A DNA stretch of 64,000 bases from DASVNK01 sp036383895 (lineage in GTDB: Bacteria; Verrucomicrobiota; Verrucomicrobiia; Limisphaerales; SXQI01). The stretch's first letter is position 1. Each line of letters opens with the position of its first letter. Where the stretch lies: the NCBI GenBank assembly GCA_036383895.1, contig DASVNK010000059.1, positions 1-64,000 on the forward strand, written 5' to 3'. Positions 16,682 to 25,681 of the stretch are shown here, piece after piece. The position numbers and the translations under genes are program-made. Below the pieces are notes generated by a model. That model saw nothing but the letters and a program-made list of their open reading frames with translations. It ran no database searches and was not told the DNA's origin.

Positions 16682-17917
16682 TTAAACTTCCAAAAGAATA
16701 CGCGTTGGATTTTCGATCACTTCCTTGATGCGCTTGAGGAAGGTCACGGCTTCGCGTCCATCGACAATGCGATGATCGTAGGTGAGGGCGATATACATCA
16801 TTGGGCGAATCACCACCTGTCCGTTCAGCGCGATTGGACGTTCCTGAATTGCGTGCATTCCGAGGATGCCGCTCTGCGGAGGATTGATGATCGGCGTTGA
16901 TAGAAGTGAGCCGTAAACGCCGCCGTTGCTGATCGTGAAAGTTCCGCCCTGCAATTCTTCGAGCGTGAGTTTGTTTTCCTTCGCTTTTTTGCCGAACTCG
17001 CCAATCGCTTGCTCAATCTGCGCGAAACTCATGCGCTCGGCGTTTCGCAGGACAGGAACGACAAGACCTTTGCCGCCACCGACCGCGACGCCGATGTCAT
17101 GATAATTCCGGTAGATGATGTCCGTGCCGCGAATTTCCGCGTTCACCTGCGGAATGAGGCGCAGAGCGTCGATGACCGCTTTCACGAAGAACGACATGAA
17201 GCCCAACTTCAGGCCGTACTTCTGCACAAATTGCTCCTGATATTGTTTGCGAAGGTCCATCACCGCGGTCATGTCCACTTCATTGAACGTGGTGAGTAGA
17301 GCGGCATTTTGTTGCGCCTGGACCAAACGTTCCGCGAGCGTTTTGCGAAGGCGAGTCATCGGAACGACTTGCTCCTCACGGAAGCCGCTCGGTGCTTCCG
17401 CTGAGACCGGCGGCACCTTTGGTGATGGCGCTTGCGGAGTGGACGATACTTGCGCGGGTGCTGGCGCCTTCTCTTTCTGCAACCCGTCGACCTGCTTCAG
17501 GACATCCTCTTTAAGAACGCGACCGCCCGGTCCGGAACCTTGAAGATTTTCCGCTTTGATGCCGTGCTCGGCCATCACGCGAGCGGCGGCAGGCATCACA
17601 AACTTTTCCTTCTGCTCGGAACCTGGCGCGACTTGAGGCGCAGCCTGTGGAGTGGATTCGCTCTTTGGCGCAGGTGCGCCGTTTTGATCCAGGTAACCGA
17701 TCACCTCGCCAACCTTTGCAGTTTCCCCTTTCCGCTTCAGAATTTTTTTCAGCGAACCCGCCGACGGTGCGGGCAATTCCAACGTGGTTTTTTCCGATTC
17801 GATAACAACGATGTTGTCGTTCGCCGAAACGGCGTCGCCCTCGTTCTTCAACCACTGGCCGATCTCCACTTCGGTGATCGATTCGCCGACCGACGGCACC
17901 TTCAATTCGATTTGCAT
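16682..17917 (-). CDS. sucB: Dihydrolipoyl succinyltransferase (E2) of 2-oxoglutarate dehydrogenase
   Basis: A 411-residue E2 core protein. The single lipoyl domain (1-75) carries the lipoylated lysine at about K43 (VVIESEKTTLELP). A Pro/Ala linker leads to the peripheral-subunit-binding domain (about 106-142, GSGPGGRVLKEDVL). After a second linker comes the acyltransferase domain, with catalytic His382 and Asp386 in DHRIVDGREAVTFL. Length and single lipoyl domain fit SucB/OdhB rather than most pyruvate E2 proteins. The gene follows odhA by 31 bases. Lipoate attachment could involve the ligase-like gene at 25682-26371. Confidence 0.96.
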   Translation of the reverse strand: MQIELKVPSVGESITEVEIGQWLKNEGDAVSANDNIVVIESEKTTLELPAPSAGSLKKILKRKGETAKVGEVIGYLDQNGAPAPKSESTPQAAPQVAPGSEQKEKFVMPAAARVMAEHGIKAENLQGSGPGGRVLKEDVLKQVDGLQKEKAPAPAQVSSTPQAPSPKVPPVSAEAPSGFREEQVVPMTRLRKTLAERLVQAQQNAALLTTFNEVDMTAVMDLRKQYQEQFVQKYGLKLGFMSFFVKAVIDALRLIPQVNAEIRGTDIIYRNYHDIGVAVGGGKGLVVPVLRNAERMSFAQIEQAIGEFGKKAKENKLTLEELQGGTFTISNGGVYGSLLSTPIINPPQSGILGMHAIQERPIALNGQVVIRPMMYIALTYDHRIVDGREAVTFLKRIKEVIENPTRILLEV

Positions 17918-17948
17918 GTCCCTAAAATTTTAGCTCGCTAAAAAAGCA

Positions 17949-20804
17949 TCAGGCAGTCAGCCCATGTTTCTCCGCCGGAATGATCGCGGGCGTAATGATG
18001 TTCGACTGAAACGCGTCTTCCAAAATGCGTTCCTGTTCCTTCTTGTGATAAATCGCCGAACCCGTCGCCGGGCTGGCGGAAGCTTCGCGCGAAATTCCGG
18101 AGAACGGAAATTTCCCAAAAAGCCGATCACCGAAATTCACGCGCAGGTAACGCCACGCGCCCATGTTCTCCGGCTCCTCCTGCACCCACACGACGGGCGT
18201 CTCGGATTCGTAATTCGCGAGCGCCTGTTCGATCAATTCGCGACGGAGCGGATACAACTGCTCCAGTCGGATGATGGCGATGTCGTCGCGCTTCAGATCG
18301 GCGCGGCGCTTGTTCAGCTCGTAATAAATTTTACCTGTGCACATCAACACGCGGCGCACTTCCGAAGCGGGGCGTTTTAATTGATCTGGAATGACGCGCT
18401 GGAAATGACCTTGAGCACAATCATCAATGCTGGAGGTTACATCGGGATGGCGCAGCAGGCTCTTTGGACTCATCACCACGAGCGGCTTGCGCCATTGACG
18501 GAGATACTGACGGCGCAAGACGTGATAATATTGCGCGGGCGTAGTGGGGTAAACGACCTGGATGTTGTCCTCAGCGCCCATTGCGAGAAAACGCTCCATG
18601 CGGGCGCTGGAATGTTCAGGCCCCTGCCCTTCGTAACCGTGCGGCAGCAACATCACGAGACCGCTTAAGCGGCCCCATTTGTCTTCCGAGCTCGCGATAA
18701 ATTGATCTACGATGACTTGCGCGACGTTCCAGAAATCACCGAACTGCGCTTCCCAGAGCACGAGCGCGCGGGGGCGATCCAACGAATAGCCATACTCGAA
18801 ACCGAGCACGCCTGTTTCAGTAAGCGGGCTGTTGAAAAATTCCACGGGGCCCTGGTCTGGTGAGAGATGGTTCAGCGGCACGTAAGTCTGGCCGTTGTTG
18901 TAATCGTGCAGGACGGCGTGACGATGACTAAATGTGCCGCGCCCAACGTCCTGTCCGCTGAAGCGAATGCGTGCACCATCGACGGCCAAACTACCCAGCG
19001 CAAGAGCTTCGGCAGCACTCCAATCGAGAGGCGCTTCGCCTTCAGCCATCTTGCGACGGTTCGCGAGAAGCTTTTCTATTTTCGGATGGGGATGAAATTC
19101 CAGCGGCATTTCCGTTTGCGCGCGCAATAACTGAATCAGCCGTTCCTTGGAGTAGCCGGTGGCGGGCTCCTTCGCGTTTCCTTCGGGACCTCCGTAATAA
19201 CCTTTCCAGGTGCTGCGCGGAATCGGCGTCGGCGCGACGTAATCGGCCGCTTTTGACTCTGCGAACTCCTTTTCGAAATGATCCTGGCGGTTTTGCCAGA
19301 TTCGGTTCGCATCGCGCTGCTGCAACTCGCCGAGCTTGAGGAGATGTTCCAGGTAACCTTCGCGCACCGGCTTGCGTTTCTCGATCGCTTTGTAAAGCAG
19401 CGGCTGGGTGAACGATGGTTCGTCCGCTTCGTTGTGGCCGAGGCGGCGGTAACCATACATATCGATCACGACATCGCGCTTGAAAGCCGCGCGGTATTCC
19501 AAAGCAAGATTCACGCACTGCGCCACAGCTTCGGGATCTTCGCCGTTCACGTGCAGAATCGGAATCGGCAACATCTTCGCAACATCCGTCGAGTACGTTG
19601 TCGAACGCGCGTCGCCCGGGCTCGTCGTGAAACCGATTTGGTTGTTCACGATAATGTGCAACGTGCCGCCGACCGTGTAGCCCCGGAGTTGCGACATGTT
19701 CAACGTCTCTTGCACCACGCCCTGGCCCGCGAATGCAGCGTCGCCATGGATCAGAATCGTGAGTCCCTTTGTGCGTTCGGCGTCACCGACCCGGTCCTGC
19801 TTCGCCCGCATTCGCCCCAGTGCAACCGGATTTACAAACTCAAGATGGCTCGGGTTGAAACAAAGCGAAATATGAACCGTTTTCTTCGACAGCGTCCGCC
19901 AATCGTTGCTGTAGCCTTTGTGATACTTCACGTCGCCGGAGCCGCTATACGCCTGCGAATCCATGTCGGCGAACTCGCGGAAAATCTCGCCCGGACTCTT
20001 GCCCATGATGTTGCAGAGCACATTCAGGCGACCGCGATGCGCCATGCCCAGCACCACTTCCTGCACCCCTTGCTCCCCCGCCTTCTCAATCGCCATGTCG
20101 AGCAGCGGAATCAAACTCTCCGATCCCTCCAGCGAAAAACTTTTCGCGCCGATGAATTTCTTGCGGATGAATTCCTCGAAAGTGACCGCGTCGGTGAGAC
20201 GCGTCAGGATGCGCAACTGTTCCTTCCGCGAAATATTGATCCGATTTTCGGTAGGCTCCATTCGTTCTTGAAGCCAGGCGCGAATCTTTAGGTCATCGAT
20301 GTGCATGTATTCCACACCAATGCTGCGGCAGTAAGTATTTCGCAGCTTTTCGATGATCTGGCGCAAGGTGAGAAACCCTTTGCAATGCATCGTTTCGCAC
20401 GAAAAGCGGCGATCCATGTCCGCTTCCGTAAACCCATAGAAGGCTGGGTCAATCTCTGGAGGGACCGGCCGCGGAAGTCCGAGTGGATCGATCTGCGCAA
20501 TGGAATGTCCGCAAATTCGGTAGGCGCGAATCAATTGATCGACACGATCCTGTAGCGATGTGGATTCCTCTTCCACTGCAGTACGTTGCAAATGGTCCGT
20601 TCCGCGGCCGGGGCCGGGCGGATTGAAGATACTGGTGCGCGGAAAATTCGGTTCCAGCGGGGTGAACTGATCGCCGTTGCGAAGTTGGCTGAAGTATTCC
20701 TGCCAATCTGTGGACACGGAACCTGGGTCGCGCAGGTAGCTCGCGTATAGTTCCTCGACAAAGGCCAGGTTTATCGTGCCTGGTAAAGACACATTGCTAT
20801 TCAT
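17949..20804 (-). CDS. sucA: 2-oxoglutarate dehydrogenase E1
   Basis: A 951-residue thiamine-diphosphate enzyme that decarboxylates 2-oxoglutarate in the TCA cycle. The N-terminal short helix motif for E2 binding (FVEELYASYLRDP, about 14-26), the ThDP region (LTILIHGDAAFAGQGVVQETLN) and the C-terminal transketolase-like part (FGDFWNVAQVIVDQFI) are all present. I chose the ATG at 20804, preceded by GAGGAG 12 bases away. The frame stays open upstream to 20876, but those residues (LCSLRANNSAAEE) do not resemble the family. It is the first gene of the operon odhA-odhB-lpd, so the cell has the classical oxidative TCA branch. Confidence 0.96.
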   Translation of the reverse strand: MNSNVSLPGTINLAFVEELYASYLRDPGSVSTDWQEYFSQLRNGDQFTPLEPNFPRTSIFNPPGPGRGTDHLQRTAVEEESTSLQDRVDQLIRAYRICGHSIAQIDPLGLPRPVPPEIDPAFYGFTEADMDRRFSCETMHCKGFLTLRQIIEKLRNTYCRSIGVEYMHIDDLKIRAWLQERMEPTENRINISRKEQLRILTRLTDAVTFEEFIRKKFIGAKSFSLEGSESLIPLLDMAIEKAGEQGVQEVVLGMAHRGRLNVLCNIMGKSPGEIFREFADMDSQAYSGSGDVKYHKGYSNDWRTLSKKTVHISLCFNPSHLEFVNPVALGRMRAKQDRVGDAERTKGLTILIHGDAAFAGQGVVQETLNMSQLRGYTVGGTLHIIVNNQIGFTTSPGDARSTTYSTDVAKMLPIPILHVNGEDPEAVAQCVNLALEYRAAFKRDVVIDMYGYRRLGHNEADEPSFTQPLLYKAIEKRKPVREGYLEHLLKLGELQQRDANRIWQNRQDHFEKEFAESKAADYVAPTPIPRSTWKGYYGGPEGNAKEPATGYSKERLIQLLRAQTEMPLEFHPHPKIEKLLANRRKMAEGEAPLDWSAAEALALGSLAVDGARIRFSGQDVGRGTFSHRHAVLHDYNNGQTYVPLNHLSPDQGPVEFFNSPLTETGVLGFEYGYSLDRPRALVLWEAQFGDFWNVAQVIVDQFIASSEDKWGRLSGLVMLLPHGYEGQGPEHSSARMERFLAMGAEDNIQVVYPTTPAQYYHVLRRQYLRQWRKPLVVMSPKSLLRHPDVTSSIDDCAQGHFQRVIPDQLKRPASEVRRVLMCTGKIYYELNKRRADLKRDDIAIIRLEQLYPLRRELIEQALANYESETPVVWVQEEPENMGAWRYLRVNFGDRLFGKFPFSGISREASASPATGSAIYHKKEQERILEDAFQSNIITPAIIPAEKHGLTA

Positions 20805-21202
20805 ACTGCACCGCGGCTCCTCGGCTGCGGAATTGTTCGCTCTCAAAGAGCATAGCCCGTTGGTAAGGCATGTCAAAGACTGACCGGCGCGGGTAAGTTC
20901 GGCTGCATCAAGAACATAGATGCGGCAGGTAGGACATTGTCTGAGACCCGGTAGAAAACGGCTTAGGCCATGTCGCTCATTGATATGAAGGCCGCTTCAG
21001 CCCCGCACTCGATTGTCGCGAGGAAGGTCGTAACCAATATTGAATCAAGAAATGAACACGATCAAAAACAGTCTCGCGAAGACTCCGGCAGGAAGGGTGA
21101 TACTTCACCTGGCGTGCCTGGTGCGAGACGGGCGCCTGCAATGGCACTGGCGCGGGATCGTGCGCGAAGTTGCCGATTAAAGGCAAACTGCGCGTTCAAG
21201 CT
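20805..21202. other. Intergenic region between sucA and phosphodiesterase gene
   Basis: About 400 bases expected to carry the sucA promoter. The only coding candidate I find is the 42-codon plus-strand frame listed separately. No hairpin with a T-run is visible. Confidence 0.4.
21052..21180 (+). CDS. Candidate 42-residue peptide, unknown
   Basis: A short frame beginning MNTIKNSLAKTPAGRVILH and ending GIVREVAD, with a plausible balance of residues and a weak AAGAA just before the ATG. It lies on the opposite strand to both flanking genes. I do not recognise it and chance is a fair explanation. Confidence 0.2.
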   Translation: MNTIKNSLAKTPAGRVILHLACLVRDGRLQWHWRGIVREVAD

Positions 21203-22567
21203 CTATTCGAGAATCTCCACTAACACCTTCCCATCGACATTCGGCATTTCTGCTTTGAGCAAGCGCGCGATCGTCGGCGCGACGCTGATGTTCTCAATCA
21301 TACCGATCTTTGCACCGCGCTTCACTCCAGCACCGCTCGCGACGAACGCTGCATTCATGCGCGGATTGTGAGCGACATAACCGTGATATCCTAAATTGTC
21401 ATTCCGTCCTGCAGCGCGAACGAACTCGTCGCCAGTCGCTACAGCGGAAACGCCGTAGCCATCTGCAGCCACAAGAACCAACTCGGCCATCCCATTTGTC
21501 GAGGCAGGTTGCGGCAGCCCGTACTCAGCAAATTGATTTGGTGCGAGAATCTCCGCAACACCCGGTTTGCCCTTGAGAAGCTCGACAACTTTCGTTTTGT
21601 CCGCAGCGCGAGTCGCGGGATTGTTCAGGTAGATCATTCCGAGCCCCCCTTCGGAGACGAGTTGCACGCGCGCCTTGGCGATCTGGTTGGTTGCGCCAAG
21701 TTCCAAAAGTCCGACCTGGCGGAAAAGAGCATTCGGAAAAAGAACATTGGTTACGTTCGCAAAGCCATGGTCGGAAGTAACAATGATGGTCGTGTTCGTG
21801 CGAATGCCAGCTTCTTCAAGCGCGTCGACAATTCGTCCCACGTAAACATCTGCAAGGGCCATCGCCGTATAGCTGGCGGGAGTTTGCGGGCCATAGCGAT
21901 GATGGATGCCGTCAGTATTCAGAAGATGAAACAGCAGAAGGTGCGGCTTCCGCTCCTTAATCAGATGGCAGGCAGCCTGCGTCCAGACCTCGTCGCGCGC
22001 CGGGCCAGTCATTGCGCGAAAATCCGCGTCATTCTTGCTCGGAAGAATCTTCGCGGCAACCATCTCGTCGAGAAACCGTGGCGTGGTGTGCTGAAGCGTG
22101 TCGGGCACATCCGGAAAACCGTCGTCGATCGTTTTCGCTCCTCGCGTGGCCGGCCAATTCACTTCGGCGGTCCGCAGTCCTTTCGCGTGGAGGAGATCAT
22201 AAATTGTCGGCACCGCGACCAGTTCGGCTTTCGTCTTCTTGCCATCCACCGCGACCGGTTCGTCCGCACCTCTGCGGGTGAGAACACCGTTGTAGAGAAC
22301 GGAATGTTTTTCGGGATGCACTCCCGTGACCAGCGTGGTGTGGTTCGGCCAGGTGACGGATGGCGTGCTCACGCGCATTCCTTCGGCCACGACCCCTTGC
22401 CCCGCGAGTTCACGGATGCGCGGAATCGGCGTTTTCAGATCCTTCATCATCGCCGCCGGAAATCCATCGATCGTGATGAGGACGACGTGCCGGTTCAATT
22501 CGGCCGCACAAAGCTGAACGAAAGTGAAAACAATCAGCAGCCATGCAAAGCACCTGGTGAAGTTCAT
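21203..22567 (-). CDS. Type I phosphodiesterase / nucleotide pyrophosphatase family protein
   Basis: A 454-residue secreted enzyme of the alkaline-phosphatase superfamily (ectonucleotide pyrophosphatase/phosphodiesterase type). A signal peptide occupies about residues 1-22 (FAWLLIVFTFVQLCAAE). The metal site is recognisable: LITIDGFPAAMM (Asp), TPSVTWPNHTTLVTG (nucleophile Thr), NTDGIHHRYGP (Asp, His) and IIVTSDHGFANV (Asp-His), with a late His (GYHGYVAHNP). It should hydrolyse phosphodiester or pyrophosphate bonds outside the cytosol. I chose the ATG at 22567, which gives a clean signal peptide; an in-frame ATG at 22636 would add 23 atypical residues. Confidence 0.88.
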   Translation of the reverse strand: MNFTRCFAWLLIVFTFVQLCAAELNRHVVLITIDGFPAAMMKDLKTPIPRIRELAGQGVVAEGMRVSTPSVTWPNHTTLVTGVHPEKHSVLYNGVLTRRGADEPVAVDGKKTKAELVAVPTIYDLLHAKGLRTAEVNWPATRGAKTIDDGFPDVPDTLQHTTPRFLDEMVAAKILPSKNDADFRAMTGPARDEVWTQAACHLIKERKPHLLLFHLLNTDGIHHRYGPQTPASYTAMALADVYVGRIVDALEEAGIRTNTTIIVTSDHGFANVTNVLFPNALFRQVGLLELGATNQIAKARVQLVSEGGLGMIYLNNPATRAADKTKVVELLKGKPGVAEILAPNQFAEYGLPQPASTNGMAELVLVAADGYGVSAVATGDEFVRAAGRNDNLGYHGYVAHNPRMNAAFVASGAGVKRGAKIGMIENISVAPTIARLLKAEMPNVDGKVLVEILE

Positions 22568-22629
22568 CTCCGCCAGATTGCACGCACACGAATCGCGAGA
22601 CAAATCATAACGAAGTCGCGCGTGAAATC

Positions 22630-23220
22630 TTAACAATCCAGAAAATCCCGCGAGACGATCTCTTGAACCTCCGCAACGAGTTCACTTAACTCCACCGAGA
22701 TGGCCCGCGAATTATAATCATTGCGATCCGAAAGCATTTCCTGCGCTTCGAAACACCGCTCACGAATCGGAAGGGATCCATCGCAACCTAATCCGTCGAG
22801 CACTCCCTCGATCGCCGCAACCTTCTGCCGCAAATCTCGTATTTTCGCCCGCGCTGAATCCAGGGTGGTGCGAAGCTCCCGCTGAGCCTTACCCGAGATG
22901 GAAACAGCGGTAGGTGGATTCGCTCGGCCTCGCAAATTCCGCAGCACTTTACATTCAAACGTCCGGCAACATTCCGGCCGTTGCGCGTAAATACTGCATC
23001 GAGTTCCGCACAATGCGCCGCAAGGCTGCATCAATACAGCTGGCTCATCATCATCGGAATCCTCAATCTGCAAGCCGACGCTTTCCAAAGCTGCACCCTC
23101 ATCGTCCGAGGCCAGTTCGACTTCAGAAAAGAGTGAGCCATCGCAGCACAACCCGCATTCCACACACAGACTCGACGCATCGCTATCATCGAAAGTTGGT
23201 GGCTCAACGACCACGCCCAC
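22630..23220 (-). CDS. YkgJ-family cysteine-cluster protein
   Basis: A soluble protein of about 197 residues with the zinc- or iron-sulfur-binding cysteine pattern of the YkgJ family. It has an N-terminal CVECGLCCDG, then CGALCGTRCSIY, then RPECCRTFEC. A helical C-terminal half follows (residues about 105-197; SARAKIRDLRQKVAAIEG), which may be a coiled coil. An acidic stretch (ASDDEGAALES, DSDDDE) separates the first two Cys groups. The frame is open to an ATG at 23358, but that part lies inside the upstream HEAT gene. A GTG at 23220 or 23214 fits better and overlaps the stop of that gene, suggesting translational coupling. The molecular role is not known. Confidence 0.72.
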   Translation of the reverse strand: MGVVVEPPTFDDSDASSLCVECGLCCDGSLFSEVELASDDEGAALESVGLQIEDSDDDEPAVLMQPCGALCGTRCSIYAQRPECCRTFECKVLRNLRGRANPPTAVSISGKAQRELRTTLDSARAKIRDLRQKVAAIEGVLDGLGCDGSLPIRERCFEAQEMLSDRNDYNSRAISVELSELVAEVQEIVSRDFLDC

Positions 23221-24337
23221 CTCGTCCGCCGCGTCCCCCGCGCTGCTGCTGATTTTGCGCGGCGGCAAGCGCCTGGTATGCTTCGCGTTTAACGCGCGGA
23301 TCGGCATCGTTCTGAATAATGTGGTTAAGCCACTCCTGGATGCGCGGGTCGGACGCAAATGAACTCAGCGCGTCCGCGGCACTCTCGCGCACCACCGGAT
23401 TTGGATCCTGCAATCCGTTGACCAGAGGCGCCATCAAATTCTGATCGTTGATTCCGTCAAACGCCTGGAACAATTTCGCGCGCATCACGGGATCGGGGCT
23501 ATTCTGCGCGAGTTGCGCCATTTCGCTGACAACCTCAGGCATCTGCACATTCGCTTCGCGCAGAGCGCGCATGGAGAGCACGCGTTCATCCAGCGAAGCA
23601 TCCGCGCTCAACGCTTTCTGCCGCAATTTTTCAACCCGCTCCGGGGAGGTCGGAGCCTCTCGCAAAGCATCCTGCGCTTCTTCACGCACATCTTCGTCCG
23701 CGTCGTTGACTGCTAAATCCCACAATTTCGTTTCGACCGCTGGATCCGTGGCAAAGTCACTCAATACATCCACGAGACTCTCCCGAACGTTGCCGGTCGT
23801 TTCGGAATCAAGCATCGCGAGCAGCGGTTGCTTCATGGCTGCATTCGTTACGCCATCGAGTTGACGCAATAAATCGCGGCGCGTTCCTCCGTTGGTCGAG
23901 GATTGCATCATGGAAAGAGCCTGCGTCACGATTTCATCCGAGAGCTGCGGCTGATTGCGTTTCAGCAAGCGCAATGATCGGAGTCGGTCCTGATCAGAAG
24001 CAGTCGGATCGAAAAAACGTTGCTGAAGCTCGGCGAGGCGTTCTTCCGTCGGTGGAATCATCCCGCGTTCCATGAGCGAATCCGTCGCTTTGGTCAGGTG
24101 CGCGATGGATTGCTCGATATTCGCGAGGCGCGCGTGAAGACCGGCAGTCCGGTCGGTTGCTGTGGTGATGTTACGCGCCGAAGGATTGGGCGGCTGTGTG
24201 GCGGAAGCTGCGTCCGTCCCGCGCAATTCTGCGCGCAACGTGGCCAGTTCCGCGCGAAACCGGCTGATCTGCGCGTATTGTGCAACAGCCATTGCAACAA
24301 CGGCCAGCACCCCGAGAAGTAACCCGATTCTCCTCAT
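23204..24337 (-). CDS. Membrane-anchored HEAT-repeat protein with RGG tail
   Basis: A 377-residue protein with one N-terminal membrane helix (about 4-22, IGLLLGVLAVVAMAVAQYAQ). A short coiled coil follows (23-75), then an array of HEAT/PBS-lyase-type helical repeats (about 110-355; LVDVLSDFATDPAVETKLWDL, NGLQDPNPVVRESAADALSS). The protein ends in a glycine/arginine tail (QQRGGRGGRGGRGR). Such repeats usually scaffold protein contacts. It is a paralogue of the next gene upstream, with the same anchor, coiled coil and repeat order. The RGG-like tail is absent from the other copy. It overlaps the cysteine-cluster gene at its 3' end. Function unknown. Confidence 0.8.
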   Translation of the reverse strand: MRRIGLLLGVLAVVAMAVAQYAQISRFRAELATLRAELRGTDAASATQPPNPSARNITTATDRTAGLHARLANIEQSIAHLTKATDSLMERGMIPPTEERLAELQQRFFDPTASDQDRLRSLRLLKRNQPQLSDEIVTQALSMMQSSTNGGTRRDLLRQLDGVTNAAMKQPLLAMLDSETTGNVRESLVDVLSDFATDPAVETKLWDLAVNDADEDVREEAQDALREAPTSPERVEKLRQKALSADASLDERVLSMRALREANVQMPEVVSEMAQLAQNSPDPVMRAKLFQAFDGINDQNLMAPLVNGLQDPNPVVRESAADALSSFASDPRIQEWLNHIIQNDADPRVKREAYQALAAAQNQQQRGGRGGRGGRGR

Positions 24338-24399
24338 AACATCAGTAAAGGTAGCACACGTTACCTTACCTGATACTTACCCGGCGAGGGCCAGATACG

Positions 24400-25572
24400 T
24401 TATTGCAAGCGCACTACCGTATCAGCCTGACCCTGCTGCCCTTGCCCCTGCCCATTCGCGAGGCGGCGCGCTGCTTCGAGCGCACGAGTAGCTTCTGCGC
24501 GAACCTTCTCGTCCGTATCGTTCTTCACTACATGCTCAAGCCACTGCACAACGCGCGGATCGCTGTACGACCCAAGCGAATCGGCGGCACTTCGTCGAAC
24601 CGCGGGATTGTCATTCTGCAACGCCGTCACGAGCGGGAGCATGAGCGCGGGTTCGGTCAGGCCGTTGAACGAAGCAAGTAGTTTCGCTTTATCCACCGGA
24701 TCGGTGGTGCTCTCAGCCAGCGCGGCAAGTTCGGTTACCATCTCTGGCGTGTGCGCTTTCGCGATGCGCAGCGCCCGGAAAGAAAGGAGGCGGTCGTCAA
24801 TCGCGGCATTAGGATCGCGGGTCGTTTGCGCCAGGCGTTGAACGCGCTCTGGTGTCACTGGTGCGCCACGTGTCACTGCATCGCGCGCGCGATTCCGCAC
24901 ATTGGCATTCGGATCATTGATCGCCATTTCCCATAGCTTGGATTCGATCGCCGGATCATCCGTATAATTGCGGAGTGCGTTCACCAATTGCGCGCGAACA
25001 TTATTGTCCGTTTCAGTCTGAAGCATCGCGAAGAGCGGTTGCTTCAAAGTCGAATTCGTCAGGCCGCTGAAACCTTGAAGAATCTGCTGCTTGAAGTTGT
25101 TGTTGGTCGTGCTCTGCATCATCGTCAGCGCCTGCGCGACCACTTCCTCGCTCAGATTTCCGCCGCGCCGCATCATTTGGAACAGCCGCAGCTTCTCATC
25201 TTCCGACAAGCTCGGGTCCATGAACTTCGCCTGCATTTCCGCCAGCTTCTGTTCGTTCGGCGGAATCATCCCGCGATCCATCAGCATGTCCGCCGCTTTG
25301 GTGAATTCAGCGACGCTGTTTTCGAGCGCCGCAAGGCGAGATTGAATCCCAGCAGCCACCGCAGTTCCGTCATTGTTCGAACGTGCCGCGGCAGTCGCCG
25401 TGGGAATGACCGCCGACCGACTGCCGCTCGATTCAGCAACTGGCGCGCCCCCACCTAGCTCCGCTTTGACGGTCGCAAGCTCGTTTCTGAGTTTGCTGAT
25501 TTGGCGGAACTGCACCCCAAACGCAGTCACAAGAATTAAACCACCGAGCACCAACAACGCATTTCGGCTCAT
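24400..25572 (-). CDS. Membrane-anchored HEAT-repeat protein (paralogue)
   Basis: A 390-residue protein with an N-terminal membrane helix (about 4-20, ALLVLGGLILVTAFGVQF), a coiled-coil segment and a HEAT-repeat array (about 110-375; VTALQNDNPAVRRSAADSLGS, VVQWLEHVVKNDTDEKVRAEA). The shared phrase MDRGMIPPNEQKLAEMQ versus MERGMIPPTEERLAELQ shows tandem duplication with the gene at 23204-24337. The tail here is Gly/Gln-rich (LANGQGQGQQGQ) rather than RGG. The two are separated by 62 bases and are probably co-transcribed. No enzymatic motif is visible; a scaffold role is an inference. Confidence 0.8.
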   Translation of the reverse strand: MSRNALLVLGGLILVTAFGVQFRQISKLRNELATVKAELGGGAPVAESSGSRSAVIPTATAAARSNNDGTAVAAGIQSRLAALENSVAEFTKAADMLMDRGMIPPNEQKLAEMQAKFMDPSLSEDEKLRLFQMMRRGGNLSEEVVAQALTMMQSTTNNNFKQQILQGFSGLTNSTLKQPLFAMLQTETDNNVRAQLVNALRNYTDDPAIESKLWEMAINDPNANVRNRARDAVTRGAPVTPERVQRLAQTTRDPNAAIDDRLLSFRALRIAKAHTPEMVTELAALAESTTDPVDKAKLLASFNGLTEPALMLPLVTALQNDNPAVRRSAADSLGSYSDPRVVQWLEHVVKNDTDEKVRAEATRALEAARRLANGQGQGQQGQADTVVRLQ

Positions 25573-25681
25573 AACATCTAAATAGTATCAGAAATTTTTG
25601 CGCGCAACTACACGCATCTGATTAACACCTAATTGGACGTCGCAGTCGCAAAAAAGTTCGCGACTAAGTCAGCGGCAGCAG

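Noticed and set aside
15653..16900. Plus-strand open frame of 415 codons opposite lpdA
   Set aside because: The opposite strand encodes dihydrolipoyl dehydrogenase with intact catalytic motifs; the antisense frame is chance.
20970..21371. Plus-strand frame of 133 codons overlapping the phosphodiesterase gene end
   Set aside because: Composition is unlike coding sequence here and it overlaps the end of a well-supported minus-strand gene.
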